64,000 nt of DNA from an uncultured Paracoccaceae bacterium (GTDB lineage: Bacteria; Pseudomonadota; Alphaproteobacteria; Rhodobacterales; Rhodobacteraceae), in NCBI GenBank assembly GCA_947496605.1, contig CANMDF010000004.1, positions 270,689-334,688 of the forward strand, read 5' to 3'. How positions within the stretch are numbered: the stretch's first letter is position 1; each line of letters starts with the position of its first letter. Positions 1 through 11,700 of the stretch are shown here, one piece after another. Made by a program: the position numbers and the translations under genes. A model generated the notes under the pieces. The model ran no database searches. It was not told the DNA's origin and was given only the letters and a program-made list of their open reading frames with translations.

Positions 1-856
1 ATCTGTTTCATTTGAATTCTTCCCACCTAAGACCCTTGAAGCGTCTTTTCATCTCTGGGATTGCGTCAACACGCTTGCGCCACTTGATCCATCTTTCGTC
101 TCAGTGACCTACGGCGCAGGAGGCACAACCCGGCAGCTGACACATGAAGCTGTCACGACACTTCATAAGGCCACCGGCCTTTGTGTTGCTGCACATCTGA
201 CCTGCGTCGATGCGACCAAAGCTGAAACGCTAGAAATCGCAAAAGGCTACGCTGATGCGGGCGTCCGCGACCTTGTGGCATTGCGTGGAGATGCCCCAAA
301 GACCACACAGAATTTCAAACAACATCCAGAAGGGTTTGATAGTTCAATTTCGCTGACTGAGGCATTAGCTGAATTAGACACCTTCAACATTCGCGTCGGG
401 GCGTACCCCGAAAAACACCCCGAAGCTGCAGATCATGCCGCCGATATCGCATTCCTTAAGCGCAAATTTGATGCGGGTGCCACATCCGCCATCACCCAGT
501 TTTTCTTTGAGGCTGATACGTTCTTTCGGTTCCGTGATGATTGCGTGAAAGCCGGCATTGATGCCCCTATTATCCCAGGCATTCTGCCGATCGAGAATTG
601 GGCCGGCACGCAACGCTTTGCCAAGCAGTGCGGTGCACACATTCCCAACGTCATTCACGACGCCTTTGAAAATGCAACGCGCGACGGCACAACCGAACTT
701 CTTGCGACCGCGATTGCCTCCGAGCTATGCGATGATCTTCTGCAGGGCGGCGTTGACCATCTACACTTTTACACCCTCAACCGGCCTGAGCTGACCCGTG
801 ACATCTGTCATGCCCTAGGAGTAACCCCAAAAGTCCAGTTGCAAAACGTCGCCTAA
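1..856 (+). CDS. metF: Methylenetetrahydrofolate reductase (5' end outside window)
   Basis: Reduces 5,10-methylenetetrahydrofolate to 5-methyltetrahydrofolate with FAD and NAD(P)H, supplying the methyl group for methionine synthesis in the cytosol. The reading frame is open from base 2 and starts inside the protein. The first visible residues include SFEFFPPKT, which in MetF carries the catalytic Glu and lies near residue 25, so only about 25 residues should be missing. Further family blocks are SVTYGAGG, HLTCVDAT, LRGDAPK, AYPEKHPEA, ITQFFFEAD, IPGILPI and the C-terminal HFYTLNRPE. The stop is at 854-856. A GTG at 104 falls inside the conserved SVTYGAGG block and is not the start. The folate enzyme identity is secure; the upstream neighbour is unseen. 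Confidence 0.95.
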   Translation, partial: SVSFEFFPPKTLEASFHLWDCVNTLAPLDPSFVSVTYGAGGTTRQLTHEAVTTLHKATGLCVAAHLTCVDATKAETLEIAKGYADAGVRDLVALRGDAPKTTQNFKQHPEGFDSSISLTEALAELDTFNIRVGAYPEKHPEAADHAADIAFLKRKFDAGATSAITQFFFEADTFFRFRDDCVKAGIDAPIIPGILPIENWAGTQRFAKQCGAHIPNVIHDAFENATRDGTTELLATAIASELCDDLLQGGVDHLHFYTLNRPELTRDICHALGVTPKVQLQNVA

Positions 857-881
857 ATCGCCAGCTTTGCGGTAAATATAG

Positions 882-1382
882 ATGCCCGGAGCCATGATGT
901 TCACCGCGACTTCCCCAGATGAAATGCCTGACCTTGAGACAACACTGTCGATGTCAGGATTAGAATTCATGCAGGCAATGCGCGATGGTAAAATATCCCG
1001 TCCCCCGATATCAGCTTTGATGAATTACACAGTTGAGCATATTGAGGCGGGCAAAGCGGTCTTTCGCGGCACGCCGGAATTTCAGCATACCAACCCTGCT
1101 GGAGGCGTTCACGGTGGGTGGTACGGGACGCTGATGGATACTTGTATGTCTTGCGCTGTTATGACGGTGACACCCAAAGGGTCGGTCTACACAACGCTCG
1201 AATACAAGGTGAATATGGTGGGCGCGATCCCTGTTGGCAGCGAAATACGCGCCACCGGTACGATTGAACATGCGGGGAAATCCACAGGTGTTGCACGCGG
1301 TGAAATCCGTGACGTCGAAACCGACAAGCTATATGCCACCGGTTCAGCCACTTGTCTGATTATGAAGCTGCGCGGCGACTGA
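882..1382 (+). CDS. PaaI-family hot-dog thioesterase
   Basis: Predicted acyl-CoA thioesterase of 166 aa with a single hot-dog fold. The active-site stretch HTNPAGGVHGGWYGTLMDT (near residues 69-87) is the classic PaaI/YbgC-type helix, and VYTTLEYKVNMV is the following strand. It starts 25 bp after metF and could be read through from it. ATG codons at 882 and 894 are both possible; neither has a strong Shine-Dalgarno. Its 3' end overlaps the convergent DUF2235 gene by 39 bp, which is unusual but both frames are well supported. The substrate cannot be told from sequence. Confidence 0.85.
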   Translation: MPGAMMFTATSPDEMPDLETTLSMSGLEFMQAMRDGKISRPPISALMNYTVEHIEAGKAVFRGTPEFQHTNPAGGVHGGWYGTLMDTCMSCAVMTVTPKGSVYTTLEYKVNMVGAIPVGSEIRATGTIEHAGKSTGVARGEIRDVETDKLYATGSATCLIMKLRGD

Positions 1383-2411
1383 CGTTTCGATTGGTTCGCC
1401 ACCCAAAGTTTCATGTTTGCGCTCTGATCGGCAGGTCCCAAATTTGCGCTTGCGCCGCGACAGGAAAATTTTAGCCCACCCGCGCCAATTTCCAATGGAT
1501 GGCGCATTGACGTCTTGTGGAAACCGGCTCTGCCAACCGTCCGGCAATGGCACACCGCAGGTGGCTAATCGTTCTAGCATCCAGACCAGCGGAATATTGG
1601 CCAAAGGCCGCGCTTGGGGGTGTTCCCAGACTTGCCCGCCAACATCGCCATGGTTCCCGCGAAACCAAACCTGTTCCATGTGCCCCGGCCAATCGATTGG
1701 ACATTGCCACATCACCGGCGCATAGGCCGCGCGCCGTTCATCGAAAGCGACTGCATGAAAACCGTTGCGGATATGATTGCCCAAAGCATGGTTGTGAAAA
1801 TCATGTTGCGACTGAGCCCATCGCCAAATGACAGGCAGCCGCAACCCCAAGGCCTTGACCGTATCCCAAACTGCGACGGCTTCGACTTCTACCGACGGAA
1901 GACAATAATGATCGCGAAACTCTTGCGCCGTAGGGCTGCGCGCGCCGTTGCGGTAGTGCCGATAGGCCTGACGGATGACCCGAACTGTTGCGCAATCAGA
2001 CTTAACCAACCCAACCATATCAATAACGCCGGCCAAAGACCGGACGGCATAGGCACCACGCGAATAGCCAATCAAGACGATCTTATCGCCCTCTCGATAC
2101 CGCGAAGCCAGCACCCCATATGCACGCTCGATCTGGCGATTGATCCCTTTGCCCGTCATCACACCCCACGTCCCGGACCAATCGCGCCATTGGATCCCCG
2201 CCTCATAATAAACAGTCAGATTGGCGCTCTTGCTGACCTCTTTCAGCAGTTTGAACGTCAGTCCTGCGTTCGTCTCGCATCCGGGTTTGAGTGATGACAT
2301 TGTCCCATCCAAGATGACAATGTGGGTCGCAGCCCCGCGCCGGCGCAGACCGCCCTCTTCCGTGCGGGCGCGCCTACCAAAAAGCCCAAAGAACCAATCA
2401 CGCAGCGGCAT
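1344..2411 (-). CDS. DUF2235 alpha/beta-hydrolase protein (Tle1-like fold)
   Basis: 355 aa. The N-terminal HIVILDGTMSS block and the nucleophile elbow GYSRGAYAVRSLAG (GxSxG, near residue 120) identify the DUF2235 family, whose catalytic domain is shared with type VI secretion phospholipase effectors of the Tle1 class. A downstream stretch WFRGNHGDVGGQ fits the acid/His part of the hydrolase triad. No signal peptide is seen. There are no VgrG, PAAR, Hcp or immunity-like genes beside it, so a secreted effector role is not supported here; many roseobacters carry it as a lone housekeeping-like gene. It converges on the thioesterase with a 39-bp overlap. Confidence 0.8.
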   Translation of the reverse strand: MPLRDWFFGLFGRRARTEEGGLRRRGAATHIVILDGTMSSLKPGCETNAGLTFKLLKEVSKSANLTVYYEAGIQWRDWSGTWGVMTGKGINRQIERAYGVLASRYREGDKIVLIGYSRGAYAVRSLAGVIDMVGLVKSDCATVRVIRQAYRHYRNGARSPTAQEFRDHYCLPSVEVEAVAVWDTVKALGLRLPVIWRWAQSQHDFHNHALGNHIRNGFHAVAFDERRAAYAPVMWQCPIDWPGHMEQVWFRGNHGDVGGQVWEHPQARPLANIPLVWMLERLATCGVPLPDGWQSRFPQDVNAPSIGNWRGWAKIFLSRRKRKFGTCRSERKHETLGGEPIETSVAAQLHNQTSG

Positions 2412-2624
2412 TTAAAAGCCTTCTGAATTGGAAGTTAGGACATGTGCGCCGGTTCTGAGGTGTCTTCATAACCCAATCATCTGCAAAGCATCCCCGACAG
2501 TCCACCAAATTTGCTGTGAGAAAACCGTAATGCTTTCAAGAATGCGTTTAGGTGTTTCCCCCTTTACGGCGCAGCCAGTCCAAAGCAATCTGCATTCATC
2601 GCGAAGCCAACCAGAGGTATCACA

Positions 2625-3227
2625 ATGGATCAGGTCAAATTCACAGCCATGAAAGATGGCGATAAAGAAGACTATGATTTTCTGACCGAACATGAGGTTG
2701 CTTACACCAAAGGCACAGCCTCGCGATTGCTAGAAGCGATGGTCAGCCTTGATGAAGGCCTGTCTGGCTATCAAATCACGCGCCTTGGCCATTCGCTCCA
2801 ATCTGCAACCCGCGCTGAACGCGATGGGGCGGACACTGATTGGATTGTTGCGGCCTTGCTGCACGATATTGGCGACATCTATGCGCCCTACAATCACGAT
2901 GAATATGCCGCGACGATCCTGAAACCATTTGTGCGCGAACAGGTCACCTGGGTCGTCGAAAAGCATGGCGACTTCCAATTGGTCTATTACGGTGAACACG
3001 TAGGCGCGGACCCACACAAACGCGACGCCTATCAAGGCAACCCCTACTTTGATGACTGCGCTGCCTTCTGTGAGCGGTGGGATCAAAGCTCATTCGATCC
3101 AGACTATGACACGCTGCCGTTGTCGCACTTTCAGTCGCGTGTCGAAGAAGTGTTCGCGCGTGCGCCCTACGATCCAACAGTCATTCAACCGGGCATAAGG
3201 GTTCCGCTTTTCAAGGCAGCGCCCTAA
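2625..3227 (+). CDS. HD-domain protein of the PhnZ/TmpB diiron oxygenase type
   Basis: 200 aa, preceded by a GAGG-type ribosome site. The core LGHSLQ-A-RA-R-GAD...AALLHDIGD closely resembles PhnZ, the mixed-valence diiron oxygenase that splits hydroxy-aminoethylphosphonate, and its relative TmpB. Candidate metal ligands in order are H56, H80-D81, H91, H114 and D153 (in RWDQSS). The H56-to-H80 spacing of 24 equals the PhnZ spacing, but the loop after HD is shorter than in PhnZ. Y49, a few residues before H56, could play the lid-tyrosine role. No phosphonate transporter or PhnY-like hydroxylase lies nearby, so the substrate is open; a plain phosphohydrolase remains the alternative. Confidence 0.7.
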   Translation: MDQVKFTAMKDGDKEDYDFLTEHEVAYTKGTASRLLEAMVSLDEGLSGYQITRLGHSLQSATRAERDGADTDWIVAALLHDIGDIYAPYNHDEYAATILKPFVREQVTWVVEKHGDFQLVYYGEHVGADPHKRDAYQGNPYFDDCAAFCERWDQSSFDPDYDTLPLSHFQSRVEEVFARAPYDPTVIQPGIRVPLFKAAP

Positions 3228-3378
3228 ATCGCAATTTAAAACGTATATCTTTCAGTAAGTTACGAATTTTCGCAAAGAAAATTTCAGTGAGCGAAGAATA
3301 AACCCGCGCCTCCCCGCGTAGTTCTCATAACTGACGGATAACCCGCCAGCATGATGATAAACGCTTTGGAGACACCTT

Positions 3379-3756
3379 ATGAAATTCTCAATGATCGCAC
3401 TTTCCCTCGTGGTTGGCCTGTCCGCTTGTGACGCATATGCAGCCGGCCATGCCTTGGCCCCAGTCGCTGAATCAAACGGCATCTTGGTCGATGACAACGG
3501 GATGAGCCTTTACACATTTGACCCTGACACAGCGTCCTCTTCGGCCTGTAACGGCGGCTGCGCCCGCAACTGGCCACCCCTTGCCGCCCCTGCCGACGCG
3601 GATGAGGCAGGCAAGTTCACGACGATCACCCGCAACGATGGCACACAGCAATGGGCCTATGATGGCCAACCTCTCTACCTTTGGATCAATGACCGTCGTC
3701 CCGGTGACACCACAGGCGACGGCGTTGGCGGCAACTGGCACCTCGCCCGCCCCTAA
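3379..3756 (+). CDS. Small secreted lipoprotein, COG4315 / Lipoprotein_15 repeat family
   Basis: 125 aa. A short signal peptide ends in VGLSAC, a lipobox with Cys17, so the mature protein is probably lipid-anchored. It contains two copies of the secreted repeat typical of this family: GILVDDNGMSLYTFDPDT...CNGGCARNWPPL (residues about 34-70) and TITRNDGTQQWAYDGQPLYLWINDRRPGD (about 82-110). The function of the family is unknown. The start has a GGAG box seven bases upstream. It is a single-gene unit closed by a strong terminator at 3786-3817. Confidence 0.85.
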   Translation: MKFSMIALSLVVGLSACDAYAAGHALAPVAESNGILVDDNGMSLYTFDPDTASSSACNGGCARNWPPLAAPADADEAGKFTTITRNDGTQQWAYDGQPLYLWINDRRPGDTTGDGVGGNWHLARP

Positions 3757-3785
3757 CCCACCAATTTAGTGTTTTAACCAGTGCT

Positions 3786-3817
3786 GGCCTGCCCCCTATT
3801 TAATGGGCAGGCCTTTT
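3786..3817 (+). terminator. Rho-independent terminator after the lipoprotein gene
   Basis: A perfect 9-bp stem GGCCTGCCC / GGGCAGGCC with a 10-base AT-rich loop is followed directly by TTTT. It lies 29 bp after the lipoprotein stop and well before the valS start, which argues against any upstream extension of valS. Confidence 0.9.
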
Positions 3818-3870
3818 CCTTTGCGACCCCCTCAGCTATCTGCACATTCAAGCGCAGGAGAGTTGCAGAC

Positions 3871-6942
<3,072 letters not shown>

Positions 6943-6951
6943 GAACAAAAC

Positions 6952-6973
6952 GGGGCGGTCTCAGAACCGCCCC
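6952..6973 (+). terminator. Hairpin terminator after valS
   Basis: A perfect 8-bp GC stem GGGGCGGT / ACCGCCCC with loop CTCAGA sits 9 bp after the valS stop. The following run of T is weak (CATCTTTCT), so it may pause or act with Rho. Confidence 0.7.
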
Positions 6974-6979
6974 CACATC

Positions 6980-7011
6980 TTTCTATGTCCAATCAAACTT
7001 CCGCCGGAGGC
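6980..7011 (-). repeat. Copy 1 of the GCCTCCGGCGG intergenic repeat
   Basis: These 32 bases are identical to 40413-40444. Read on the minus strand the element begins GCCTCCGGCGGAAGTTTGAT. Two diverged plus-strand copies lie at 46938-46980 and 47681-47710. The core CCTCCGGCGG is nearly self-complementary. It lies just downstream of the valS terminator, in the short gap between convergent genes. Confidence 0.85.
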
Positions 7012-7016
7012 AGCGC

Positions 7017-7178
7017 CTAGGGCACCACACGCTCGACCGCGCGCATCATTCCTAGCGCTTTATCATAGACCAGCGTCAAAACCCGCCGCCCCCCAAGTTT
7101 GCCAGCAACCTGCGGCACCCCGCGTATCGCAAGGGCGGCCCCGGAACTTACTAAAAATCCGCGTCTACTCATCTTCAT
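7017..7178 (-). CDS. 53-aa protein with twin-arginine-like N-terminus, unknown function
   Basis: A small gene below usual annotation cut-offs. The minus strand has AAAAGGAG nine bases before the ATG at 7178, an unusually good ribosome site, and the frame runs 53 codons to TAG at 7019-7017. The N-terminus MKMSRRGFLVSSGAALAI has the layout of a Tat signal (S-R-R-x-F-L, then a short hydrophobic stretch), but no AxA cleavage site follows. The rest, with basic GGRR and a hydrophobic TLVYDKALGMM segment, is only about 30 residues. It converges on valS. I do not recognise a family with certainty; it may be a small membrane-associated or exported protein. Confidence 0.6.
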   Translation of the reverse strand: MKMSRRGFLVSSGAALAIRGVPQVAGKLGGRRVLTLVYDKALGMMRAVERVVP

Positions 7179-7257
7179 CAGGGCCGCTCCTTTTGTTGCG
7201 AACGATTCTCATATATGAACGGTTGCACGTAATTCAAGGGTCCGCTTATCTGGTGGC

Positions 7258-8373
7258 ATGACAAAACCAACCCTGACCGCCCTCGCACAAAGCCTGCCCG
7301 CTTCCGTTCCATTCGTCGGACCAGAAACGCAAGAACGCCAAATGGGCCGCCCTTTCACCGCCCGCTTAGGGGCCAATGAAAGTGCATTCGGCCCGTCCCC
7401 CAAAGCCATCGCAGCCATGCAAAAAGCTGCAGGAGAAGCATGGATGTACGGCGACCCCGAAAGCTATGACTTGCGACACGCGCTGGCAGCACACCACTGC
7501 ATTGCGCCAGAAAACATCATGGTTGGCGAAGGGATTGATACACTTTTGGGTCTATTGGTTCGGCTCTATGTCGGCACGGGCGACGCTGTTGTCACATCTG
7601 CAGGGGCCTACCCCACATTCAACTACCACGTCGCAGGCTTTGGCGGCGCACTCCACACCGTACCCTACAACGGTGACTTTGAGGACCCGGACGCGTTGAT
7701 CGCTAAAGCTGCGGAAGTATCCGCAAAACTGATCTACATCGCCAACCCCGACAACCCGATGGGCAGTTGGCACATAGCCAAAGTCATCGAGACCATGATC
7801 GACCGCTTACCAGCCGGCTGCATGTTGGTCTTGGACGAAGCCTATGTCGACCTTGCGCCCGAAGGCACAGCACCGCCACTTAATACCACGTCAGAAAACG
7901 TGATCCGGATGCGCACCTTTTCAAAGGCGCACGGCATGGCCGGTGCGCGTGTCGGCTATGCGATTGGTTCAACGGACGTGATCAGCGCATTCAACAAAGT
8001 CCGTAACCACTTTGGGATGTGCAGGATCAGTCAAGCAGGTGCGCTTGCGGCACTGAATGATGCAGACTGGCTTGTGCATATCCGAGAGGAAGTGGAAAAC
8101 GCCCGTGCACGGATTGGCGCGATCGCGTTGCGTCACGGACTTACACCCCTGCCCTCTGCTACAAATTTCGTCACGATTGACTGTGGGCGAGACGGGGAAT
8201 TTGCCCGTACCGTCCTTGCCGCCATGGTCGCTGATGGTATCTTTGTGCGGATGCCGTTTGTGGCCCCCCAAGACCGATGCATTCGCGTTAGCTGTGGCAC
8301 TGGCGCCCAGATTGACGCCTTCGAAGCGGCACTCCCGCGCGCACTCACGGTTGCGTACGAAAAATTAGGGTGA
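7258..8373 (+). CDS. Class I/II aminotransferase (histidinol-phosphate aminotransferase-like)
   Basis: 371 aa PLP enzyme of fold type I. Visible landmarks are RLGANESAFGPSP at the N-terminus, the NPDNPMGSW block, LDEAYVDL with the cofactor Asp and Tyr, and the Schiff-base lysine K223 in TFSKAHGMAGARVGYAIG. The C-terminal phosphate/carboxylate Arg is in IRVSCGTGAQ. These features match the HisC-like subgroup, but no histidine genes are nearby and roseobacters usually carry a separate hisC, so the amino donor and substrate are open. It ends four bases into the next frame's upstream region, and the small membrane protein follows closely. Confidence 0.85.
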   Translation: MTKPTLTALAQSLPASVPFVGPETQERQMGRPFTARLGANESAFGPSPKAIAAMQKAAGEAWMYGDPESYDLRHALAAHHCIAPENIMVGEGIDTLLGLLVRLYVGTGDAVVTSAGAYPTFNYHVAGFGGALHTVPYNGDFEDPDALIAKAAEVSAKLIYIANPDNPMGSWHIAKVIETMIDRLPAGCMLVLDEAYVDLAPEGTAPPLNTTSENVIRMRTFSKAHGMAGARVGYAIGSTDVISAFNKVRNHFGMCRISQAGALAALNDADWLVHIREEVENARARIGAIALRHGLTPLPSATNFVTIDCGRDGEFARTVLAAMVADGIFVRMPFVAPQDRCIRVSCGTGAQIDAFEAALPRALTVAYEKLG

Positions 8374-8420
8374 TTTTTAGTATTGTCTGGCTAAGCTGCG
8401 AAAACAGCAAAGGAATGATG

Positions 8421-8603
8421 ATGCAAAACAACCCGATCCAAGCCGTCGAAGACTACACAAATGCTTTCCTAGGCACACTTTGGGTGTTCCTATTCATGAG
8501 CTTTTGGGTCATCGCCGCGGCGGTCGGCTACATTTGGGTCGCGGTGACGGCCTATGGCCTGCACCATTTCTTCCGGTGGATCGGTCGCGTCAAAAACGGT
8601 TAG
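8421..8603 (+). CDS. 60-aa membrane protein, unknown function
   Basis: Three ATG codons in a row occur at 8415, 8418 and 8421; AAAGGA at 8410-8414 gives the best spacing for 8421, giving 60 aa. A long hydrophobic stretch (FLGTLWVFLFMSFWVIAAAVGYIWVAV) forms one long or two tight membrane segments, followed by a basic tail FRWIGRVKNG that should stay cytosolic. It follows the aminotransferase by 47 bp and may be co-transcribed. Its last four bases overlap the end of the convergent class V aminotransferase. I cannot assign a function. Confidence 0.55.
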   Translation: MQNNPIQAVEDYTNAFLGTLWVFLFMSFWVIAAAVGYIWVAVTAYGLHHFFRWIGRVKNG

Positions 8604-9778
8604 GCCCTTGACGCAAGCGCATTTGAAGCCGCCACAAGCGCACCTGGCCCATGGGCAATGTCCAAAGCCTTTAGCCCTGCATCAATCGTGCCAAGCGCGC
8701 CCATGATCATATGTGCGTTTACATGGCCCATATGTCCAATCCGGAAAAACGCATCCGCCGGTGTGCGCCCCAAACCAATGCCCAAGGTCAGACCACATTG
8801 ATGTTCGCACCACTTGCGTAAGGCATCACCATTGGGCGACCCGATCCCTACCGAGGTCACTGCATGAGACCGATGCGTAGGGTCTGCTATGTTCAGCTGC
8901 ATTGGCCCTACTTTCGACCATTCTTCAAATGCCGCCCAAACGATCTGGGCGAGCTTCTGATGACGATCAAACACATTGTCCAATCCCTCAGCTTTGATCA
9001 GATCAATTGCTGTGCGCAGCCCATAGAGGTGATGTGTCGGCGCGGTTCCGTCAAAATATTGAAAGTACACCTCAGGCTTAACCCGAGGGCGCCAGTCCCA
9101 ATATGTCGTGACACGGTCACCTCGCGCAGCATCTGCTTTCTCATTGAACCACACGAAACTGATGCCAGCAGGCGTCATCAGCCCTTTTTGGCAACCCGAC
9201 ACCATCACGTCGACGCCCCAGGCGTCCATTTCAAACCGATCGCAGCCCAAAGAGGCGATACAATCAGCCATCAATAACGCAGGATGCCCCACCTTGTTCA
9301 TCACGTCGCGCAACCCGGCGATATCGTTCTTGACGCTTGTCGAGGTGTCGACATGAACGGCCAATACGGCTTTGATCCGACCTTCTTTATCACCAGCAAG
9401 CGTCTCTTCTACACGTGCCAAGTCGATTGTCGCGGCATCACCATAGTCTAAGGTTTCAACCTTTGCCCCCATACCTGCGGCCATTTCACCCCAACCGATG
9501 CAAAACCGCCCAGTCGCCAAGACCAACACAGTATCGCCAACAGAAATCGTATTCGCCAGCGCCGCCTCCCATGCGGCATGCCCGTTTCCGATATAAATCG
9601 CGACACTACCATCTGTCATCGCGATGTCTTTTAGATCGGGGACAAGGCTATGCGTAAGGTCATGCAGCTCGCCTTCGTAGATATTTGGCGATGCACGATG
9701 CATGGCCTGCAAAACGGCATCTGGCATGACAGATGGACCGGGAATGGCCAGGTAGGCGCGACCTTGAGACAAAGACAT
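8600..9778 (-). CDS. Class V aminotransferase (alanine/serine--glyoxylate aminotransferase family)
   Basis: 392 aa, fold-type I PLP enzyme. The N-terminal PGPSVMPDAVLQAM and IYEGELHDLT blocks, ADCIASLGCDRFEMDAWGVDVMVSGCQKGLMTPAG with Schiff-base K198, and the C-terminal LGIGLGRTPADAFFRIGHMG are typical of the AGXT/SgaA/PucG group. Members move amino groups from serine, alanine or ureidoglycine to glyoxylate. With no serine-cycle or purine-catabolism genes next to it, the donor is undecided. It is divergent from the ABC exporter across a 101-bp spacer that must hold both promoters. Confidence 0.85.
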   Translation of the reverse strand: MSLSQGRAYLAIPGPSVMPDAVLQAMHRASPNIYEGELHDLTHSLVPDLKDIAMTDGSVAIYIGNGHAAWEAALANTISVGDTVLVLATGRFCIGWGEMAAGMGAKVETLDYGDAATIDLARVEETLAGDKEGRIKAVLAVHVDTSTSVKNDIAGLRDVMNKVGHPALLMADCIASLGCDRFEMDAWGVDVMVSGCQKGLMTPAGISFVWFNEKADAARGDRVTTYWDWRPRVKPEVYFQYFDGTAPTHHLYGLRTAIDLIKAEGLDNVFDRHQKLAQIVWAAFEEWSKVGPMQLNIADPTHRSHAVTSVGIGSPNGDALRKWCEHQCGLTLGIGLGRTPADAFFRIGHMGHVNAHMIMGALGTIDAGLKALDIAHGPGALVAASNALASRA

Positions 9779-9879
9779 GGAAGGGCTCTTATATGTGTGA
9801 CTTCAAGCGGACAGTAATGCGCGGCATCCCGGCGTCAACCTTGCCTTGCTTGCCCTGACACCCCATTTACGCGTAGACG

Positions 9880-11700
9880 ATGCACAGCATAGATCGCAAA
9901 AGGCCCGAGATGCCCCCTCCCATTCCAAAATTGGGTTCTGAAGAACAGCAATCAGTCTTTGTTCTGTTCGCTTGGTTGTGGCGCGACTATCTCAGCAAAC
10001 ACAAATTATTATTGGCAGCTTCTGTCGTATTAATGATGATTGAAGGATCAATGCTCGCGTTGATCAGCCGAATGATCCAGCCGATGTTTGACGATGTCTT
10101 TGCCGCTGGCGATCGAGGTGCGCTTTTCTATGTTGGCTTTGCGATCATGGGCATTTTCTTTTTGCGGGCTCTAACATCATCCGGGCAACGCATTTTGATG
10201 GCCTACATTCGGCAGATGACCGCCGCGGCCATGCGCAAGACCCTTTTGCGCCACATGATGTCACTGGACAGCGGCTTCTTCCAAGTTCACCCACCTGGTC
10301 AACTGATTGAGCGTGTTCAAGGCGATGTCGGCGTCATAAACACCGTTTGGAGCAGTTTGCTCACAGCTGTCTCACGCGACCTTTTTTCATTGATAGGTCT
10401 GCTCGCTGTCGCTCTTTGGATTGATTGGCAATGGACCCTGATTGCTGTCATTGGCATTCCATTGCTGGTTTTGCCATCTTTGCTTGTCCAAGCGTACATC
10501 CGCAGGCGGGCCCGCGATGGGCGTGAGATTGCTGGTCGTATTTCTACACGACTTGACGAGGTCTTTCACGGCATCAATCCGGTCAAGCTCAATGCCCTCG
10601 AAACATATCAAGCCAAGCGATATGACACGCTGATCAAGGAAGGGATCGATGCGGGAATGCGGACCACCTATGGTCAGGCCGCCGTTCCCGCGCTCATCGA
10701 CATTATGACAGGGATCGGCTTTTTGGGCGTCATGCTCTATGGCGGTTCTGAGATCATCGCCGGTGAAAAGACCAATGGTGAATTCATGGCCTTCTTTACG
10801 GCAATGGCATTGGCTTTTGACCCGCTCCGACGCCTTGGACTGATGAGCGGTAAGTGGCAAATGGCGGCGGCAAGTGTGGAACGGCTGCAGTATGTCCTGA
10901 ACTTGCATCCTTCTATTGTCTCACCAGAAAAGCCGAACAAAGTGCCGCAAGTTTCACCCCGTGTGACGTTCGATGGCGTATCAATGAACTATGGCGATTT
11001 GCCAGTCTTGCGCGAAGCAAGTTTTGTAGCAGAGGCTGGTAAGACCACGGCTCTTGTTGGCGCGTCTGGTGCGGGCAAGAGTACGGTCTTCAATGTACTG
11101 ACCCGCTTGATAGAACCCAATGATGGGGCCGCTTGCATCAATGACGTCGCTATCTCCAGCTACGACCTTACAGACCTTCGCGGCTTATTTTCAGTGGTGA
11201 CACAAGACGCGGCTCTGTTTGACGAAACTTTGCGTGAAAACATTCTACTCGGTCGCGATGACGTCGATGAAGCACATCTGCAGTCCGTCTTGGACGCGGC
11301 CCATGTCTCTGATTTTCTACCAAATCTACCAAATGGGTTGGACAGCCCGGCAGGCCCACGTGGTTCAAATCTCTCTGGTGGCCAAAGGCAACGCGTTGCT
11401 ATTGCCCGCGCTTTACTACGCGACACGCCAATCCTCTTGCTGGATGAGGCGACAAGCGCACTCGATACGAAATCAGAAGCGATTGTGCAGAAAGCGTTGG
11501 AGAAGCTATCGACCGGACGCACGACCTTGGTTATTGCACACAGGCTTTCAACGATCCGCAACGCTGACTCGATTGTTGTGATGGATCACGGACGGGTTGT
11601 GGACCAAGGCGACCATGACACCTTGATCGCGCGTGGCGGCATCTATGCCGATCTCCACAGGCTACAATTCTCGCAAGAGGAAAGCGAAAACAATGACTGA
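9880..11700 (+). CDS. MsbA-type ABC exporter (fused permease and ATPase)
   Basis: 606 aa half-transporter that would act as an inner-membrane homodimer. Six membrane helices occupy roughly residues 40-320. The ATPase domain has Walker A GASGAGKST (near 393-401), a Q-loop VTQDAALFDET, signature LSGGQRQR, Walker B ILLLDEATSALD and the H-loop VIAHRLSTI. This layout fits lipid or peptide exporters such as MsbA; the exported molecule is unknown. ATGs at 9880 and 9910 are both possible. Its stop overlaps the ygfZ start by 8 bp (ATGACTGA), so the two genes should be translationally coupled, an odd pairing with no obvious functional link. Confidence 0.88.
   Translation: MHSIDRKRPEMPPPIPKLGSEEQQSVFVLFAWLWRDYLSKHKLLLAASVVLMMIEGSMLALISRMIQPMFDDVFAAGDRGALFYVGFAIMGIFFLRALTSSGQRILMAYIRQMTAAAMRKTLLRHMMSLDSGFFQVHPPGQLIERVQGDVGVINTVWSSLLTAVSRDLFSLIGLLAVALWIDWQWTLIAVIGIPLLVLPSLLVQAYIRRRARDGREIAGRISTRLDEVFHGINPVKLNALETYQAKRYDTLIKEGIDAGMRTTYGQAAVPALIDIMTGIGFLGVMLYGGSEIIAGEKTNGEFMAFFTAMALAFDPLRRLGLMSGKWQMAAASVERLQYVLNLHPSIVSPEKPNKVPQVSPRVTFDGVSMNYGDLPVLREASFVAEAGKTTALVGASGAGKSTVFNVLTRLIEPNDGAACINDVAISSYDLTDLRGLFSVVTQDAALFDETLRENILLGRDDVDEAHLQSVLDAAHVSDFLPNLPNGLDSPAGPRGSNLSGGQRQRVAIARALLRDTPILLLDEATSALDTKSEAIVQKALEKLSTGRTTLVIAHRLSTIRNADSIVVMDHGRVVDQGDHDTLIARGGIYADLHRLQFSQEESENND

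Noticed and set aside
1614..2294. 226-codon plus-strand frame inside the DUF2235 gene
   Set aside because: The minus-strand frame has a clear GYSRG hydrolase motif; the plus-strand product is Pro/Arg-rich shadow.
1344..2411. DUF2235 protein as a type VI secretion effector
   Set aside because: No VgrG, PAAR, Hcp, adaptor or immunity gene is adjacent, and many lone copies exist in this group.
3781..3870. Upstream extension of valS by 30 codons
   Set aside because: It would run through a perfect terminator hairpin, and the ATG at 3871 has a good AGGAG box and the normal ValRS N-terminus.
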